Source: Tanytarsus gracilentus (lineage: Eukaryota; Arthropoda; Insecta; Diptera; Chironomidae). Taken from it: a stretch of DNA of 64,000 nucleotides. This document shows positions 48,401 through 62,028 of the stretch, piece by piece (positions within the stretch are counted from its first letter, which is position 1; the number at the start of each line of letters is the position of its first letter). Below the pieces are notes generated by a model. The model was not told the DNA's origin. It did no database searches and saw only the letters and a list, made by a program, of their open reading frames with translations. The stretch is taken from positions 4,464,001 through 4,528,000 of the forward strand of contig JAXRKN010000040.1 of NCBI GenBank assembly GCA_038502055.1. Reading direction: 5' to 3'. A program made the position numbers and the translations under genes.

Positions 48401-51400
48401 CAATTGATCCATTTACATCAATTGGCACGCCATTTAAATAATTGTAAGGGAATTTTTTATGAAAGCAAGTTGCATTTTCGCTATCATAGCCCATTTAGTC
48501 GCTAATTAATTAAGGCAATGAGTTTCCTACTCGCATTTAACATTTTTTTCTCTCTCACTTTTTTTTCTCGCGTGCTTCCCTATAGGATCGCTTCTACTTG
48601 TCAGCCATCGATAAAAAATGGCATTCGAGCTGTTTGCAATGTTGCGTCTGTAAACATGCTCTCGACGGTCAAACATCGCTATTTTGTAGAGAAGGAAATA
48701 TTTATTGTAAAGATGATTACTTTCGGTGAGTTGCACATTTTTGTTTTCAAAATCATTATTATATGCTACATAGTTGTATGCCACATGCATAAATATATGT
48801 GAATCGAGTTGAATTGCTATCGAATTTATAATGTTACTGCTGTTGCTACTGGAACTGCTTAAATTATGGTTTAACAACGTGTAAGAACATCGATATCTCA
48901 GTGGCTTTTCATTTATATATATTAAATTACACGAATTGCTGAATAAGTAAAATTGGAGTGGAGAAAACGGATTGCAAATGAATATTCATTAAGGAACTAT
49001 GGACCTAGCATTTTATGATAAACACACACATTTTCAAAAAGATTAAACAATTTATTCTTAAACTACCGGTACTGAAGGGTGCTGCTAAAGCTATTTTTAT
49101 TATCATATATGTTCACAGGCACGCAAGGCATTCAGAATGATTGCAACAGCAAAATTGTACATTAAGGCACACGGAACTTTAATGTTTTCATTCTATAGCA
49201 TCGCATTCAATAAAATAAAACTTTGCAGCCTGTTGCTTCTTTTTTGAAAATTATCATTTAAAATTATTGAGTTTAATTGCTTCACCGTCTGATAACTGAA
49301 CGGCAAATATTTGGGGCGAGAAGCTTGGAGTTAAATTTTTAAAACGTTTAAAAAAAAAGTTGTAAAAAAATTCAATTTATTTATGTCCAAGTGTCTCGCA
49401 TTTTGCGCTTGGATTAAATGAAATTTCTGACACTTGAAGAGTGTGCACTTAAATTTAAATTAAATATTTTCTCACAATTTTTATTGTGTGCTTTAATTAT
49501 GAATAATGGTGTGTTGGCCAACGACGAAGACGACAACGAAATTAAATTGTCAAGCAAACGTGAAGACAATCAAATTGCAATTAAAATGCATGCTTCTTCA
49601 CCGGCGATGCACACGCTGCAGTCGAGCGAGAGTGAGTGCACAAGATAAGACGTTAATTATTCTCATTTTCATGGCTGCAGCCTGTGCAAATCCATAAGAG
49701 AGAGAATTTCATGCACAAATTGAAATATTCACTCGATTCTTGCCGCTTTTACGAGAAAGTCTATCGCTGTACATGCATTGAACAGTATGAATGAGATGTC
49801 ATCGATGTCGTCTCAGAGTAGAATAAAAATCCTACAAACTCATTTTCATCCGGAGGCGTTAAGAAACGATTAAGATAAGCGAGGGAAAAATGTCATAGTC
49901 GATTGATCCCAGTGCAGTGTGGCAGGCAAATGCAGTCTCACTCGCTATTTATTTTTATTTCTACTTGAATTATAAACAATGGACATGAAAAAAATATTTC
50001 CTGGAATTTTTTATTTTATTTTGTGAAACGAAAAGTATTGTGCACTGCCCTTAAGACTCTTAAGCACTTAATGCGCTGAAAGCATCGTAGCAGTGAAAAA
50101 AAATAAAACTTCTTAATTTTAATTCAATTTCGTTTCATTCGTTCTGTTCGCATTGTTATTTGTTATTGCTCGCTCACTCGCAAGACCTCTCGTGAGCTTC
50201 TGAACTTTTTTTCTTTCCAATGAAAATTAATCGAAGACATAGTGGATGAGACGAAGCACATCGGCATATCTCCTTTGGCCACCAACGTTTTCTTATTTTA
50301 AGAACGTGACTTTTAAATATTATTGTATATTGATAATACACATACACAACATCGCGTCTCTCTCGCTTTACTTTAGCTTCTTATTTTCTCATCGCACGGC
50401 TATACTTGGAAGAACCTTCCGCTGCTTTTTTTTCGAAGGCTTTACTTTTACAAAATGAACCTCTCTTTGTTCCATGATGTTAATAGCATTTATGAAACAG
50501 TAGCCATTCACCACATAATTTTCATTGATTGAAGAATGTACAAAAGTTCGAGAGAAACTATTAATTTAGCTTAGTAACTTCATTATCTTAACTCGCTTCT
50601 TTGAGATATATATTTTCTATTATAGTTCATTCATAAAAATGAAAAATCGCATTGCGTAGCAATATTGTCAGGTCTAGTGAAGTGGAAAGCGAAATGTCTG
50701 CGCAATTTTAAAACTTGTGTCCACTTGAGCGTGGCATGATCACTTCACTGTGACTAATAGGTGAACTCAAAAAATCATGAGCGCTTGGAATTTTAAAATG
50801 CAGTAAAATTTTTTTTATCATAGATGAATGACAAAATATCGATTTAGATACGAGAAATTTTATGACTTTTCCAAAGTCATCGTGTCGATTGCCGAGTCTA
50901 AATTTTTTCGATCAGATAAGGATGAGAGAAAAATAAAATTCAAGTTTTTTGTGTTCCTCCTTCAAAGTCCGTCTAGATCAGGATATTGAAACTTTTAAAA
51001 TTATATAAAGATATATTTCAAAATGCACCTGTTGAAAAATTGAATGTGTGTTTTTACAATCGAGGTAGAAAATATAAAGGAAAAAAACGGTTTACCACCT
51101 ACGTGAAAAAGTCATTTTCAATTTCAAATTCATAAATTATTCATTCATGAAAAATGTTCTGTCGTAAGGATTTTTTTTATTATAAAATAAAAAATGCATT
51201 TTGTGAAGCCATTAACGTCCGCTTATCTGCAAAAAAGGCACCTAATTTCTTCTCTCTCGTGAACGAATTTAAATTCCCATAAATATCATTGAGACTTTTA
51301 TTTTTCAACGAATCAATTTCTAGAAGAAGAAAATTAGAGGAGACGAATTGAGATTTTATGGTAATTTTTGGGTGAAATCTTTTGCCAAAATATTTTCGCT

Positions 51401-54400
51401 TCTACATTAAAGATTAAAACCTCTGTTGATTTTATTTTAAACATTCGATAGCTCCTCTATAGAAAAAAATCAGTATGGTTCAGATGAAGATAAATTCACG
51501 AACTAAAAAGTAAATTATACTATGGAAGTGGGCGTCGGCAGTTAAAATGAATGTCCTCGTAAAAGTTTAGAGGATAAAAATTTCTAAAAGAGGAAAATTA
51601 AGTTGTTCGGCTGTCATCGCAATCGATATATTTTAATGCGACACGCACAAAAAAAGGGATGTCAATACACCCAAAAGATATAAAGACATCATTGGATCCT
51701 TTTCTACCTTCTCCGATTCCACTTTACTGATAAAAAACAAGGTCCTTTTTTATTGTTTCTCTTTTTTATTACATTTCCTTGTCTCGTCTCACTCGCTTGC
51801 CAAGCACATTGACCCAAAAATATTTGAGAAAAAAATTCCTTCACGTTTTCAAACCAAAAAAAAAATCTCATCAGAGTCCATACGAATAAACAAGACCATT
51901 TCTTCAGCTGTTGATCGTACAAATGATATTATAATTTATTTTTATTGAGCGTCTTTAACATTATCTAATTTTTTTTAAAAAACGATTTCTTGTGATCGAG
52001 AGAACCTGAGAAGCGATCACTTTATAAATATTCAAATTTTTTATCAACATTTCTCTATCTCAAAGGCGATAGCATAAATATTAAGAATAGGTTGAAGATT
52101 TCTGAGGTACTCAAAATATGTTTCGCTTACTAAGAAAAGTACGAACTTTGGATATTATTTTTTAATTTTTTTAAAATGATTTTTTGGTCAGAAAATAATT
52201 TTTAAAATTTTTAACGTTTTTTTTTAAATTTTTTACCTTCCTGAGAAGGCAAAAAATGTTGAGAGAACCTTTTTTTGTGATGGCGTGGATCTGTCTAAAA
52301 ATTATATATTATTTAATTTCCAAGATTATCTCAACAGGGGAGAGAGAAACGTCGTAAAGAATTTGCATGATTTTATCATCCAGATGTGATATCTAAAATC
52401 AGTTGTATTAGCATATCGGTGAACATGCGTAAATCTTTCAGAGATAGCGAGGTTACATCAAAAAAAGAGTGAAATAGAGATGATAATGTATTTTATTGTT
52501 TGTAATTCAGAAGAAAGAGTGAAATAATTTAGAGAGAAACCGAAAAAAAGAAGCGCCTACTGCGGTGAAAATACAAATTTTGACCAAATTTATGGTGACA
52601 TCTCCACCAAAAACATAATAAAAACGAATGAGAATATAAAAAAGAGAGGAGAAGTGTCGTCTCCTCTTAATATCTTAGCTGCCTTTTCTCTTCGCTCAGT
52701 TCGCGATAAAATTCAGGAGATCTTCGAGCTTGTAAGCAAGTTGCGCGATAATCGTGTTTACAATATAAATATTTTATTTTCAAACGAGACAGAAGAGAAA
52801 TTAAGAATTTTTATTGTTATGATTTTATTAATTAATAAATTATGGAACTTTATACATTCTTTTTCCCCTCTCCTCTTCGGACTCGCGACAGAGAAATTTT
52901 TCTGTCGACTCCTCAGCTTGCTGCTCACCATAAGCCGTAGCCATATTTTATATATCAAATTATATCTTCACCGTGTGATCGGCCCCGAAACAAATACATT
53001 CTAGATAGTGAATTGAGATAATACATTTGTAGATTAATGGCCATCGAAACACATTGAAGAGCGAAGATGTGTTTGCTATTTAAAGTACACATCCCAGGAG
53101 AGATAGAGAGAAAAAAAATAATTCTAGAACACATTCGCGAGGAGTAAACGGGTTTTAAGAAAACGAGCGATTAGCATCAGCGGGGATGTGACAAGCGACA
53201 AAAAAATTATCAAAAGCGCAAACAGAGATTGAATTATTGTAATCGGAATTCAGCGAAAGATTATTGTATACATGTTAATTCTAGAAAATTGCTAAAGCTC
53301 ATTCTACGTGTTGCAATTTTTATGTCAACCCATAGGACAGATCGCAAATCGCTGTAGACGTTGTGTAAAGTGACACTGAAGGATGATGTATTACAATTTC
53401 AAGCTCAAATAAATTCCACTACGTGTAGGTGAATGGGTTAATTTCAAAAAAATATGTGCATCGTTTTGTATCGAGAAGTATAAAGACATGCAATGTTAAT
53501 TTCATTGCCATTTAATTGTCGCTCATTTCCCAGCCATCACCGTGATAAATAGCTCGCGAACTAAATGTTTCCACCTTGACTATAAACACAAACATAACAC
53601 TTGCGAAAAACATCGGTAATGACATGTTGAGTGAACACGCATAATAAATGTTAGAATGATGACAAGACTTGTTGCCTCAACTGATTTATCAAACGACGCT
53701 CGAGTGGACATGACAATAATTTACACAGATAATGATTTTCGAAAAAAAAAATTCTCAATAAAATATCAAATTTCTTCTTATTCTTTTTTAAAATATCTTT
53801 CGAAAGAACCTGCGAGAGATGAAAATTAAAATGTAAACGCGTGAGCGAGAAAATTATGTGATAAAGATGTAATGTCTGATGGTGCATGAATATTAAATTA
53901 TAATTTATTCAAATCTGTGTGTTTTTGATGAGCGTCGTGAGATAATCGAAAAAAAAATGTTGTCTCATTGGCGCTAACAAAAATATATATCCTTGCTCAA
54001 AAAAGACCTTACACAAGAGAAATTTTCAAGGTAGTTCTGCTCAACTTGACTGCAATCAAGAGATAGTGATCTCTCTTTTTTACGAAAGCCTAACCGACCA
54101 ACAAGCATTCTATTCAATTTCATCAAAAGGCATGTAAAGCGTCGCATGCTAATCTCACGCAATGTACTTTTTGATCTTTCATCATTGTTATTTACAATAA
54201 TTTTTTTGCGCTACTATCTGAGCATGTTATTTCATTTTTATCGCAGTTTACAATGTTTCCACCTGAGAGATATATTCATCATTCGGTAGCAAGTGTCTAA
54301 CTAGGCCCTTGTTAATTTGCTCGCACTCTTCGTACAAAAAGAATGCAGCTATGAGAGAGAGTTAATTACTTTTAATTTGTAATTTATTGCAGCTCTCTTA

Positions 54401-57400
54401 AATACTTTTAATGCGGTACGATCATAAAGCTGATTTTTTTGTTTATGCTACTTTTAATGTGTTTGAATAAAAATCAGCCGAATGAACAACAATGTTCACG
54501 ATCCATCTTTATCGTTTATTAAGTGTAATAACAATTAAACACTGTAATTTCTTAATAAGTGCACTCACATGATGAACTCAATTAATAATTAAATGATGGC
54601 GAGATGGGTTGAGTAAAATTTACATGGAAATTAAACTGATGATTTTTTAAAAGGTCGAAATGGAAGCTAAATCGCTTCGGGCGCTCATTAAGTCCATTGA
54701 CTGAATCGCCTCCCCGGTGATCGCCTCTCGTACTTGTTATGAATATGAGATCAGTATAGCCTTAAGTACATGAATTAATTATATTTGACTGAATTAAGAA
54801 TTTTTGTCTGCAGAGCGAGTAAATATTGCGCTTTAATTTACTCAAGGGCAGTCTAATGAAATAAAAAATTCGGACGTCCGGACTGAAATAAATTTTAAGA
54901 AAGAAGCAAAATCAACTTTGCGTTATATTCTCATCATAAATTCCAACTCCCGAGAACTCTTCGAGAGCGGACACTCTTCAGCTATAGTCATAAAATGTTT
55001 GCATGTTTTACGCAAGATTAACATCTACCATGAGCAGCAGTTGTAAAATATACTTTTTGATGCAATGCATAACATGACTGCTAAAGAAGAACTCATTCAT
55101 ACTTAAGGCCACGGAATGTGTTCATGAGGAGAGCGAAGACAATAGCTGAGTGAAATGAAAACAGAAAAGAGAGAATTTTTATGAAAAAAAAATATTATTA
55201 AAATACACACAGTTTGAAAGGAAGAATGAATTTATGAATTATTTAATAGTTTATGGCGCAGATAAAGTGCTCAAATTTTAATACATTGGACACATGAAAT
55301 GAAATGTGTCTCGCTTCGCATGATGAATGCTTTACGGAGTATTGTCCGATATGCCCTGCGGATGGTCTTTCGCATAATTCATAAGAATTCGCAATGAAAA
55401 TTTACTATCCATAATTGGATGTAAGTCACAATGAATAGATCACCACATCCATCAGAAATTTAAGATAAGCATAAATAGTCTTATCTAGCTGTTTACGCTC
55501 GTACGCATATACGGCTGGCACTTCATAAATAGCCAAATGAAAGATAAAGGCCACGATAAGTCTTTTGATGATTTCTCAAATGTGACGGTATGGTTCACGT
55601 CTAACGAAAAAAATCATAACTGTGCGAATCTTTCATCTTTTCCACCTTCTTTAATATTTCTACACGCTCTAAACTCTCTAAGCTCCCCATAAATTATCTC
55701 GGGCAAAAAAAGTTAAAGTGTAAGTAAATATTTATTTATATTTTATGAAAATCCACAACAATTTTTTCTTCTCATGTGAACTCGCCACGAGAGAGTGAGA
55801 AGAGATTTCATAAATAAAAAATTTAATTTATAGAGTCGAGAGTCGAGCAAGAGAGCTTTATAAAGTATTAAATGGCCTCATATTTTCAGTGACATAGACT
55901 AATTGTCTGAGATCACTGATAACTGATACACATTAAAGGAGGGAAAATAAGTCTATGTATATTAATTCCACATAGCCCCCTTTAAAGCGGGCCTTATTTA
56001 TGGTGCGAGGAACAATTAATTTACCAAGTGAATTATTATATTGAAACTCATAAAGAATATCTTAAAATTATTTTATTTTATTTTTTCTACAAAAATCACA
56101 TTGATGAATATTTTAGTGAAAAAGTTGCAGTTAATCATTTTCTCTACGAGATCTAATGGTGGTTAAATGAGAATTTTATGATCGTATTATGTTAATGTGT
56201 CGCTCTTCTTAAGAGGAAAAACATGGAAATCACACACCATTTTTCATGTACAATTCGACATTATTACGGCGCCATAAATGGAAATTATTGCTAGTAGTGA
56301 CATGCCACTGCCTTAAATAATTGTATGTGGAGCAATTCATTTGTGCTTTTTTGCTTTAATTTGTTAATTCTACACTTTTCTTCTCTATGATCAAGCGATG
56401 AAATTAAATGCATTATAATAGACGTGTAAGACGCGCGATATAAGGTGACGATAGTTTTTTTTATTGTACTGCTTGCAAAATTAATTGTTGCAATTTTTTC
56501 GCATGTCATTCCTTCTTTTCTGGCTGCTCGCTGTTGGGTGACAAACTCTTACTCTACTGCATTCATTTATTTTGCATTTAAATTTATTTCTTCAAACTTC
56601 AAGTAGTTCCTCTCTCGGGTGGACAAAAAAATCTCTTTTACATATAAATTATATTCAAAGATTTATGGACGAAGAAGAAAAAAATTGTCAACATTCCTTT
56701 TTCAATGTTAAATTCAAGATTTCATGACTTGATCATCGTGTGAGTGTGTTGAGGTAGAGACGATAAATTAAAAGTTTGTGTAATTAATATTATTATGAGC
56801 GGATGCTAATTTTAACTTTTCTTCTTTGCGACAGTTTTGATGCACCATAAATAACTATTTAAAGACTCGCACCCATCGTTCCACATTGCACTCTCTATTT
56901 TACCTTCGAAAAATAAAATCACGCAGTTAGGATTGACGATGAAAAAAATTCTCTCATCAGTATGAGACAATTTTAGTTCACATCTCAGTGAATGCAAAGA
57001 ATGTGATGGGAGGATCAATGAAAAACAAATTTCCAACTGATTTTAAACAAGAAAAAAAACACGCATTCGGAATTATTTCAATATTATTATTCATGATGTG
57101 AGAACTTTTCACTGAGCACACACGAAGCAAACAAAAATATATCGAAAGGGGAGAGGGAAAAAATAAATTTGTATTTAATTGGCATATTGAGTAAACGAAA
57201 ACTAAAATGTGGTGCATACAAACATTATTTAGTTCTCGAAAAGGTATTGAAGGGGGAAATGAAAAGATGTTAAACTAACAGTTTTCTTTGTACGATTGCA
57301 TAAAAATTGTTTTAAACCGCATATTATCGCTACGGGGTGCAATAGAGACTCAATTCACACTCCTTTTCGAAAAGAAATCCTTCGTGTGTGTGTTTGTTGC

Positions 57401-60400
57401 TTGCAAAACATCAGGCATCATTTTCGGATCTCACAAAAAAAATATTTTTGTGTTTGTTTAGCACGCCATGATGTATATTCTGGTGTCGATTTTATTTCAA
57501 TTGCTATATCCTGATGTCGAATGCACATCATTCAATTTAATGACAGGCGCAGCAATGTTGACGACAATTCTTTTATTCATCGTCACCTTTTTAGCTCTAT
57601 GGGAACAAAAAAAATATTTTTTTGCGCCCACAATTATTTCAGTCGTTGCTCCCCGCGCGGCATATTTATTTGTAAAAGATATATAGAAAGAAATGTCAAC
57701 AGTGAGTGAAGTTGAAAAGGCGACATGAATGAATCGGAAAAAGCTGTAATAGTTTTTCCTCATTCGCTTCCATAATAGATGACATGAAAAATGTATTGTG
57801 TACTCGTAACATTCTGACATGAGTCGTAGACATAAAAAATACACTTGACGCGCGCGCTCACGGAATAGTGAAAAATGAATCATAAATTTACAGCTTGTTT
57901 AGAGCTCAACGCGAGACAGAGACTCGGCTTCTAATTGTTTTGTGATTTAGATTTTCCATTTCAATGCAAACTCTCTCAGCTTTATAATATGAACGTGTAA
58001 TTATGACTTAGCACGACAAATTTGTGCGAAAAATCGTTAATAATTTATGTAAATGTAATTGCCACATAAATTTGCATTGAATTAACTTGTTGCTGCTGAC
58101 TGGAATAGGGCGGAGAAAAAGAAAAAGAAGACATTAAGCAAAATGTGTGTGCATGGGATCAGATAAGGGGTTAAAGTAGCATTTTCTGAAGGTTTTTATG
58201 TAAACAAAGAAATTACGTATTTTTTTCCCTGATTTTTATATAGACACAAATCATTAACACTTTCAAAACTTTCCGAAATATTAAGCTTTGAAGTGGAATA
58301 ATCAGTAGCAATAGATGTTTATGGATAAAATTAGAATCTTCGTAAAAAACTAGATTTCTCTCCCATGAAAAATCCACCATTTTTTTCTCATCTTCTTGTT
58401 AAATTTTATGGTCGACGATGGTGCTTTATGATCCAACCCAGCGGATGAGAGTGAGTGGAGAATATTTATCGAGATTCCCATGCAAGTAAAGTATAATTAA
58501 ATCATCGCCGCTGTTGTGTTCCTTTTATATGAAAAAAAAAAAATATCGACATGAAGAGGAAACGCAGAGATAAGCACGAAAGCCATAATTTAATATGATG
58601 AATATTTCCACAATGAAATGTAGTGAAAAATGAATGAGAATGAAAATACAGTAGCACTTGATGTTTAATTTTTATTTTACAAATGATTGGTCACACCTTC
58701 TTTTCTTTCCTTTCCTCTCACTCCAGACACAGTCTATGTTGCGCTTTTTTTCACTCTCAAATCTTCTTATTATTTTTTCGCCTTTCACATCATTGCAATT
58801 GATTGTTAGTTGTATCTTTGTTCCTTCTCTCTCTCCGTTCCCTCCTTCACTTGCCCAATGTATCAATCAAATAAGTTTAACGTGATTTCATTGATCTTTT
58901 ATGTATTCTTCATACACTGTCATTAGTTAATATAATAAACATTTTCTCATGTTGCTGCTTTTGCTTAATCATTGAGCATCGAAAGGATGAGTCTCGGAAT
59001 AATCTTCATATTCAATTTTTAGAGTTAATGATAGAGTGTGAATTTTTGGAATGAAAAAGGAAGCAGAGTTTAGAATGCGCACATATATAATCAATGGCTT
59101 AAGAGCAGAAGTCAGCGACGACGACTGACTTTAAAGTCGCTCCTGGAGGCAATTTATAACGCATATTCAACCATTTCGAGACGATTTAACAAAAGATGGA
59201 TGGACGAATGTTTTATGATTTAATTTACAACACGGTGCGCTTTTTTATTCCTTACAAAAAAAAAGAAAACATGTTTACCCGCTGCTATAGTCAGCTCGCT
59301 TCCCTCTCTTTTCATTACCAACAATAAAAATGTTTAACTTTTCTCAGAAAATAAGTCTATACTAATGCGCCCAGGGACGAAGTTGTGTAGTGTCTTGTAG
59401 TTTTATTCAACGCCGCAATGTATGCACTCACTCTCATGGTCAATGTTATAAAATTGAGTTTTTATGTACTTTTCTATTGTTGCCGAGTATTTTTTAATAC
59501 AACCGGAAAAGTTTTACTTTTTCCTGATGCGTTTAGATTATTTTACGACACTTATCTTCAAATTAAAAATTGCGATAGATTTTTTTAATTTCATGTCAAT
59601 AAAATGAAATTTTATGAAAATTTTATTATAAAAAAAACGCTTTGGATGTCAAATTAAATGATAAATTTGAACAAAAATGATGATTTCATTGTTCTGTGGG
59701 TAATACGCTTAATAAATTTATTCATTCAAAAAAAATTAAGCCATAAAGTGAAAGAGTTGAAAAATTTTATTTTCGCATAAAATGCATCTAGAGAATTTAA
59801 AGCGCATCTTTTTAACGACTTGGAAGTGTGTAAATCAAAATTTTATTTAACAAAACGACGTAAAGAGATTCAAATGAAGATATCGCCTGAAAAGGATTAA
59901 GTACCGTTTCAAATTGAAAAAATGCACTCATAAATGCCACAGCAAAACGGGAATGGGTCACTCAGCCGACAGAAATTCTGCAGAAATTCTACAGAAATTC
60001 TGCAGAAAATCTACAGAAATTCTGCAGAAAATCTGCAGAAAATAAAGAAATTCTTCAGAAATTCTGATAATTTTTTTTGTAAATTTATTTCTACAGAAAT
60101 TCTGCAGAATAAATAATCTGCAGAAATTCTGCAGAATAAAATCTGCAGAAATTCTGCAGAATAAATAATCTGCAGAATTTTTACAGAATAAAATAATATG
60201 ATATATTTTTTTTTTATTTTTCATAGCCATCAAAAATTCTTAAGATTAAAACTTTTTTAAAAAAAGGTCGCTAGAATGAGAAATAAGAGTTCAATGTTGA
60301 TAAATGATATATAATTGAACTCGTAATTAAAAATGCAATCCAACGATGTATTAACCATTTATTTTAATTTTTTATTTCTTGATATTCGAGGAGGACAGTT

Positions 60401-62028
60401 GCTAATTTTCATATATTTTTTTCATTAAATCATCTTTAACCCATTAAAAGTGGGTGAACATCTTTGGTCACCTCTTCAACTTGGGTATCAAAAATTGCTT
60501 TTTTATTAAGCTTTCGAATGATATCAAATTTTTTTAAAAAAGTTTTAATCTTAAGAATTTTTGATGGCTATGAAAAATAAAAAAAAAATTATATCATATT
60601 ATTTTATTCTGCAGAAATTCTGCAGATTTTATTCTGCAGAATTTCTGCAGATTATTTTTTCTGCAGAATTTCTGTAGAAATAAATTTACAAAAAAATTTA
60701 TCAGAATTTCTGCAGAATTTCTTTATTTTCTGCAGAATTTCTGTAGATTTTCTGCAGAAATTCTGTCGGCTGGGTGACCTACACTCAGCAAAACATTTTC
60801 ATTCGACACAGAATTATTATGATGTCGATCGTTAAAGTTGAGGTTACATATGTGCGTTATTGAGACATCATAACTCGGTATGTTGCAATTTTCTGAAATT
60901 TTTCCCTCCAGCCTAATAAGGTGCCATGCAGACACATTCGCAAAAGCACTGAAAACTTGATGCATGAAGAGTTTTACTATACGGGTACAAAATGCGCACA
61001 TGATTTATGTGCACACGACTTGGTGCATGTCGTCATAAAATCACTCTTTAGTCGTCATGAAATGGACACATGCACATGTCCTGATAGCCATCATGACTCA
61101 ATTACATAAATGGCGAGTAAAGTCAAAATTTGCGTAAAACATAACCTTAAAACGTTCTCTGGAATAGCCATTCTTTATGCGAGACGGAAATTCGTAGATG
61201 TGCAAGCATAAAAAAGCACTTAAAAATCCACCGAATCTCTAACGCTTTGGGAGCAAAATTTTATCTTTTCAGATTTTATATGTGAAAATGTTCTCATTCA
61301 AAAATCGCTTCCAGAAACGAGTCAAGACAATTTAAAGTCGGCAATTCTTATTTTGCGAGTGGCAGCAGCAGAAAACAAATAAACAAAAAGAGATATTCGC
61401 CCATAGGTTTTTTTAATAGACTAAAAGTTAAATTTTTTACGATTGCTCGAATTCACTCGACTTCTCTACAGATGAAATTGCTCGGAAACAAAATTAATGA
61501 TCCATTCGCTTAACAATTCATTTATTGCAGAATTTATGGTGCACGAAGATGCTCGAAATGCTTTACTTCAATAAGCTCGTCGGAGTTAGTAATGCGTGCA
61601 CGTCATCTCGTCTATCACATTCAATGTTTCTCATGTGCAATCTGTAATCAGGTACTTAATAAGGGCGATCAGTTTGGAATTAGAAGTTCGGCCGTGTTCT
61701 GCAGGTGAGATTTTTTAATTGTCACTAATTGAGCGGTAAAATTAATTAAAGTTATCTTATAGACTTCACTTTGACATTGATCCATCGGCGCCAAGTCCAT
61801 ATTCATGCTCGTTTACGCCATCGAATAACTACTGTGATTCACCAAATCCTTCAAGTCCCGGTGACTTGACAAACATGGATGGAAGTGGCGGCTTCTTCGG
61901 CAGTCAACATCTAAATCCATCAGGCTCGAATGCAAACTCAATCACCGGCCTACCGCAACAGCCTCGACAGAAGGGGCGACCGCGCAAAAGAAAACCAAAA
62001 GATATCGAAGCACTGACAGCCAATTTAG
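45448..62028 (+). CDS. ap: apterous LIM-homeodomain factor (5' part)
   Basis: Apterous (LHX2/9 group) selects dorsal wing fate and specifies some neurons in flies; it is nuclear and its LIM domains bind the Chip/LDB cofactor. Exons in the window: 45448-45486, 47598-47953, 48086-48374, 48586-48725, 61531-61704 and 61763-62028, giving the first 421 residues. The N-terminus MGVCIEERPGMHW then QQSARYF matches fly Ap almost exactly and fixes the start. A Pro/His/Ser-rich region follows, then LIM1 (about 220-275; CAGCG, WHSSCLQCCVC, FCREGNIYC) and LIM2 (about 282-337; CSKCF, HIQCFSCAIC, VFCRLHFD). The linker ends with the group-typical QKGRPRKRKPKDIEA. The last donor (GTGAGT) leaves one base over; the homeobox must lie beyond 64000. 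The introns of 2.1 and 12.8 kb probably hold enhancers. Confidence 0.96.
45487..47597. other. 2.1 kb first intron of apterous
   Basis: AT-rich, without supported exons. A 190-codon minus-strand frame (47013-47585) lies here, but it is low-complexity (His/Phe/Leu-rich) and has no domain. The intron ends at the acceptor CATTACAG before 47598. Confidence 0.6.
49418..49648 (+). CDS. candidate nested secreted-peptide ORF
   Basis: The 76-codon frame starts MKFLTLEECALKFKLNIFSQ and has a hydrophobic FLLCALIM core followed by NNGVLA, a plausible signal-peptide cleavage site, then an acidic Asp/Glu/Lys stretch with KR. A strong donor (GTGAGT) at 49632 lies inside it. A 53-base segment at 52679-52731, with a good acceptor and donor, continues it in the correct phase (encoding AFSLRSVRDKIQEIFEL). 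No homologue recognised. It could be a small nested gene or chance. Confidence 0.22.
   Translation: MKFLTLEECALKFKLNIFSQFLLCALIMNNGVLANDEDDNEIKLSSKREDNQIAIKMHASSPAMHTLQSSESECTR
59956..60779. mobile_element. foldback element with long inverted repeats
   Basis: Two arms (59956-60266 and 60529-60779) are reverse complements and enclose a 262-base loop. The outer ends read GGTCACTCAGCCGAC and, inverted, GGTCACCCAGCCGAC. Both arms are built of degenerate ATTCTGCAGA units with TCTGCAGAAATTCTGCAG motifs, then the same AT-rich linker and a copy of CATCAAAAATTCTTAAGATT. The left arm has more repeat units than the right. No transposase is encoded; the open frames across the arms are repeat artefacts. 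Target duplications are not clear. Confidence 0.8.

Larger units (their letters stand above)
48726..61530. other. 12.8 kb fourth intron of apterous
   Basis: Splits the two LIM domains. Mostly AT-rich with GAGAG/CACTC patches that may be GAGA-factor sites. It contains a candidate small secreted ORF (49418), a foldback element (59956-60779) and a perfect CGGACGTCCG palindrome (54871-54880) next to a locally G+C-rich patch (54660-54730). No recognisable conserved enhancer can be named from sequence alone. Confidence 0.6.

Noticed and set aside
49162..49180. TAAGGCAC seed similar to miR-124
   Set aside because: The rest of the mature sequence, which is almost invariant in animals, does not match, and no hairpin was found.
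55482..55492. TATCTAGCTGT, as in the 3' part of miR-9
   Set aside because: The miR-9 seed is missing and the possible hairpin pairs poorly.
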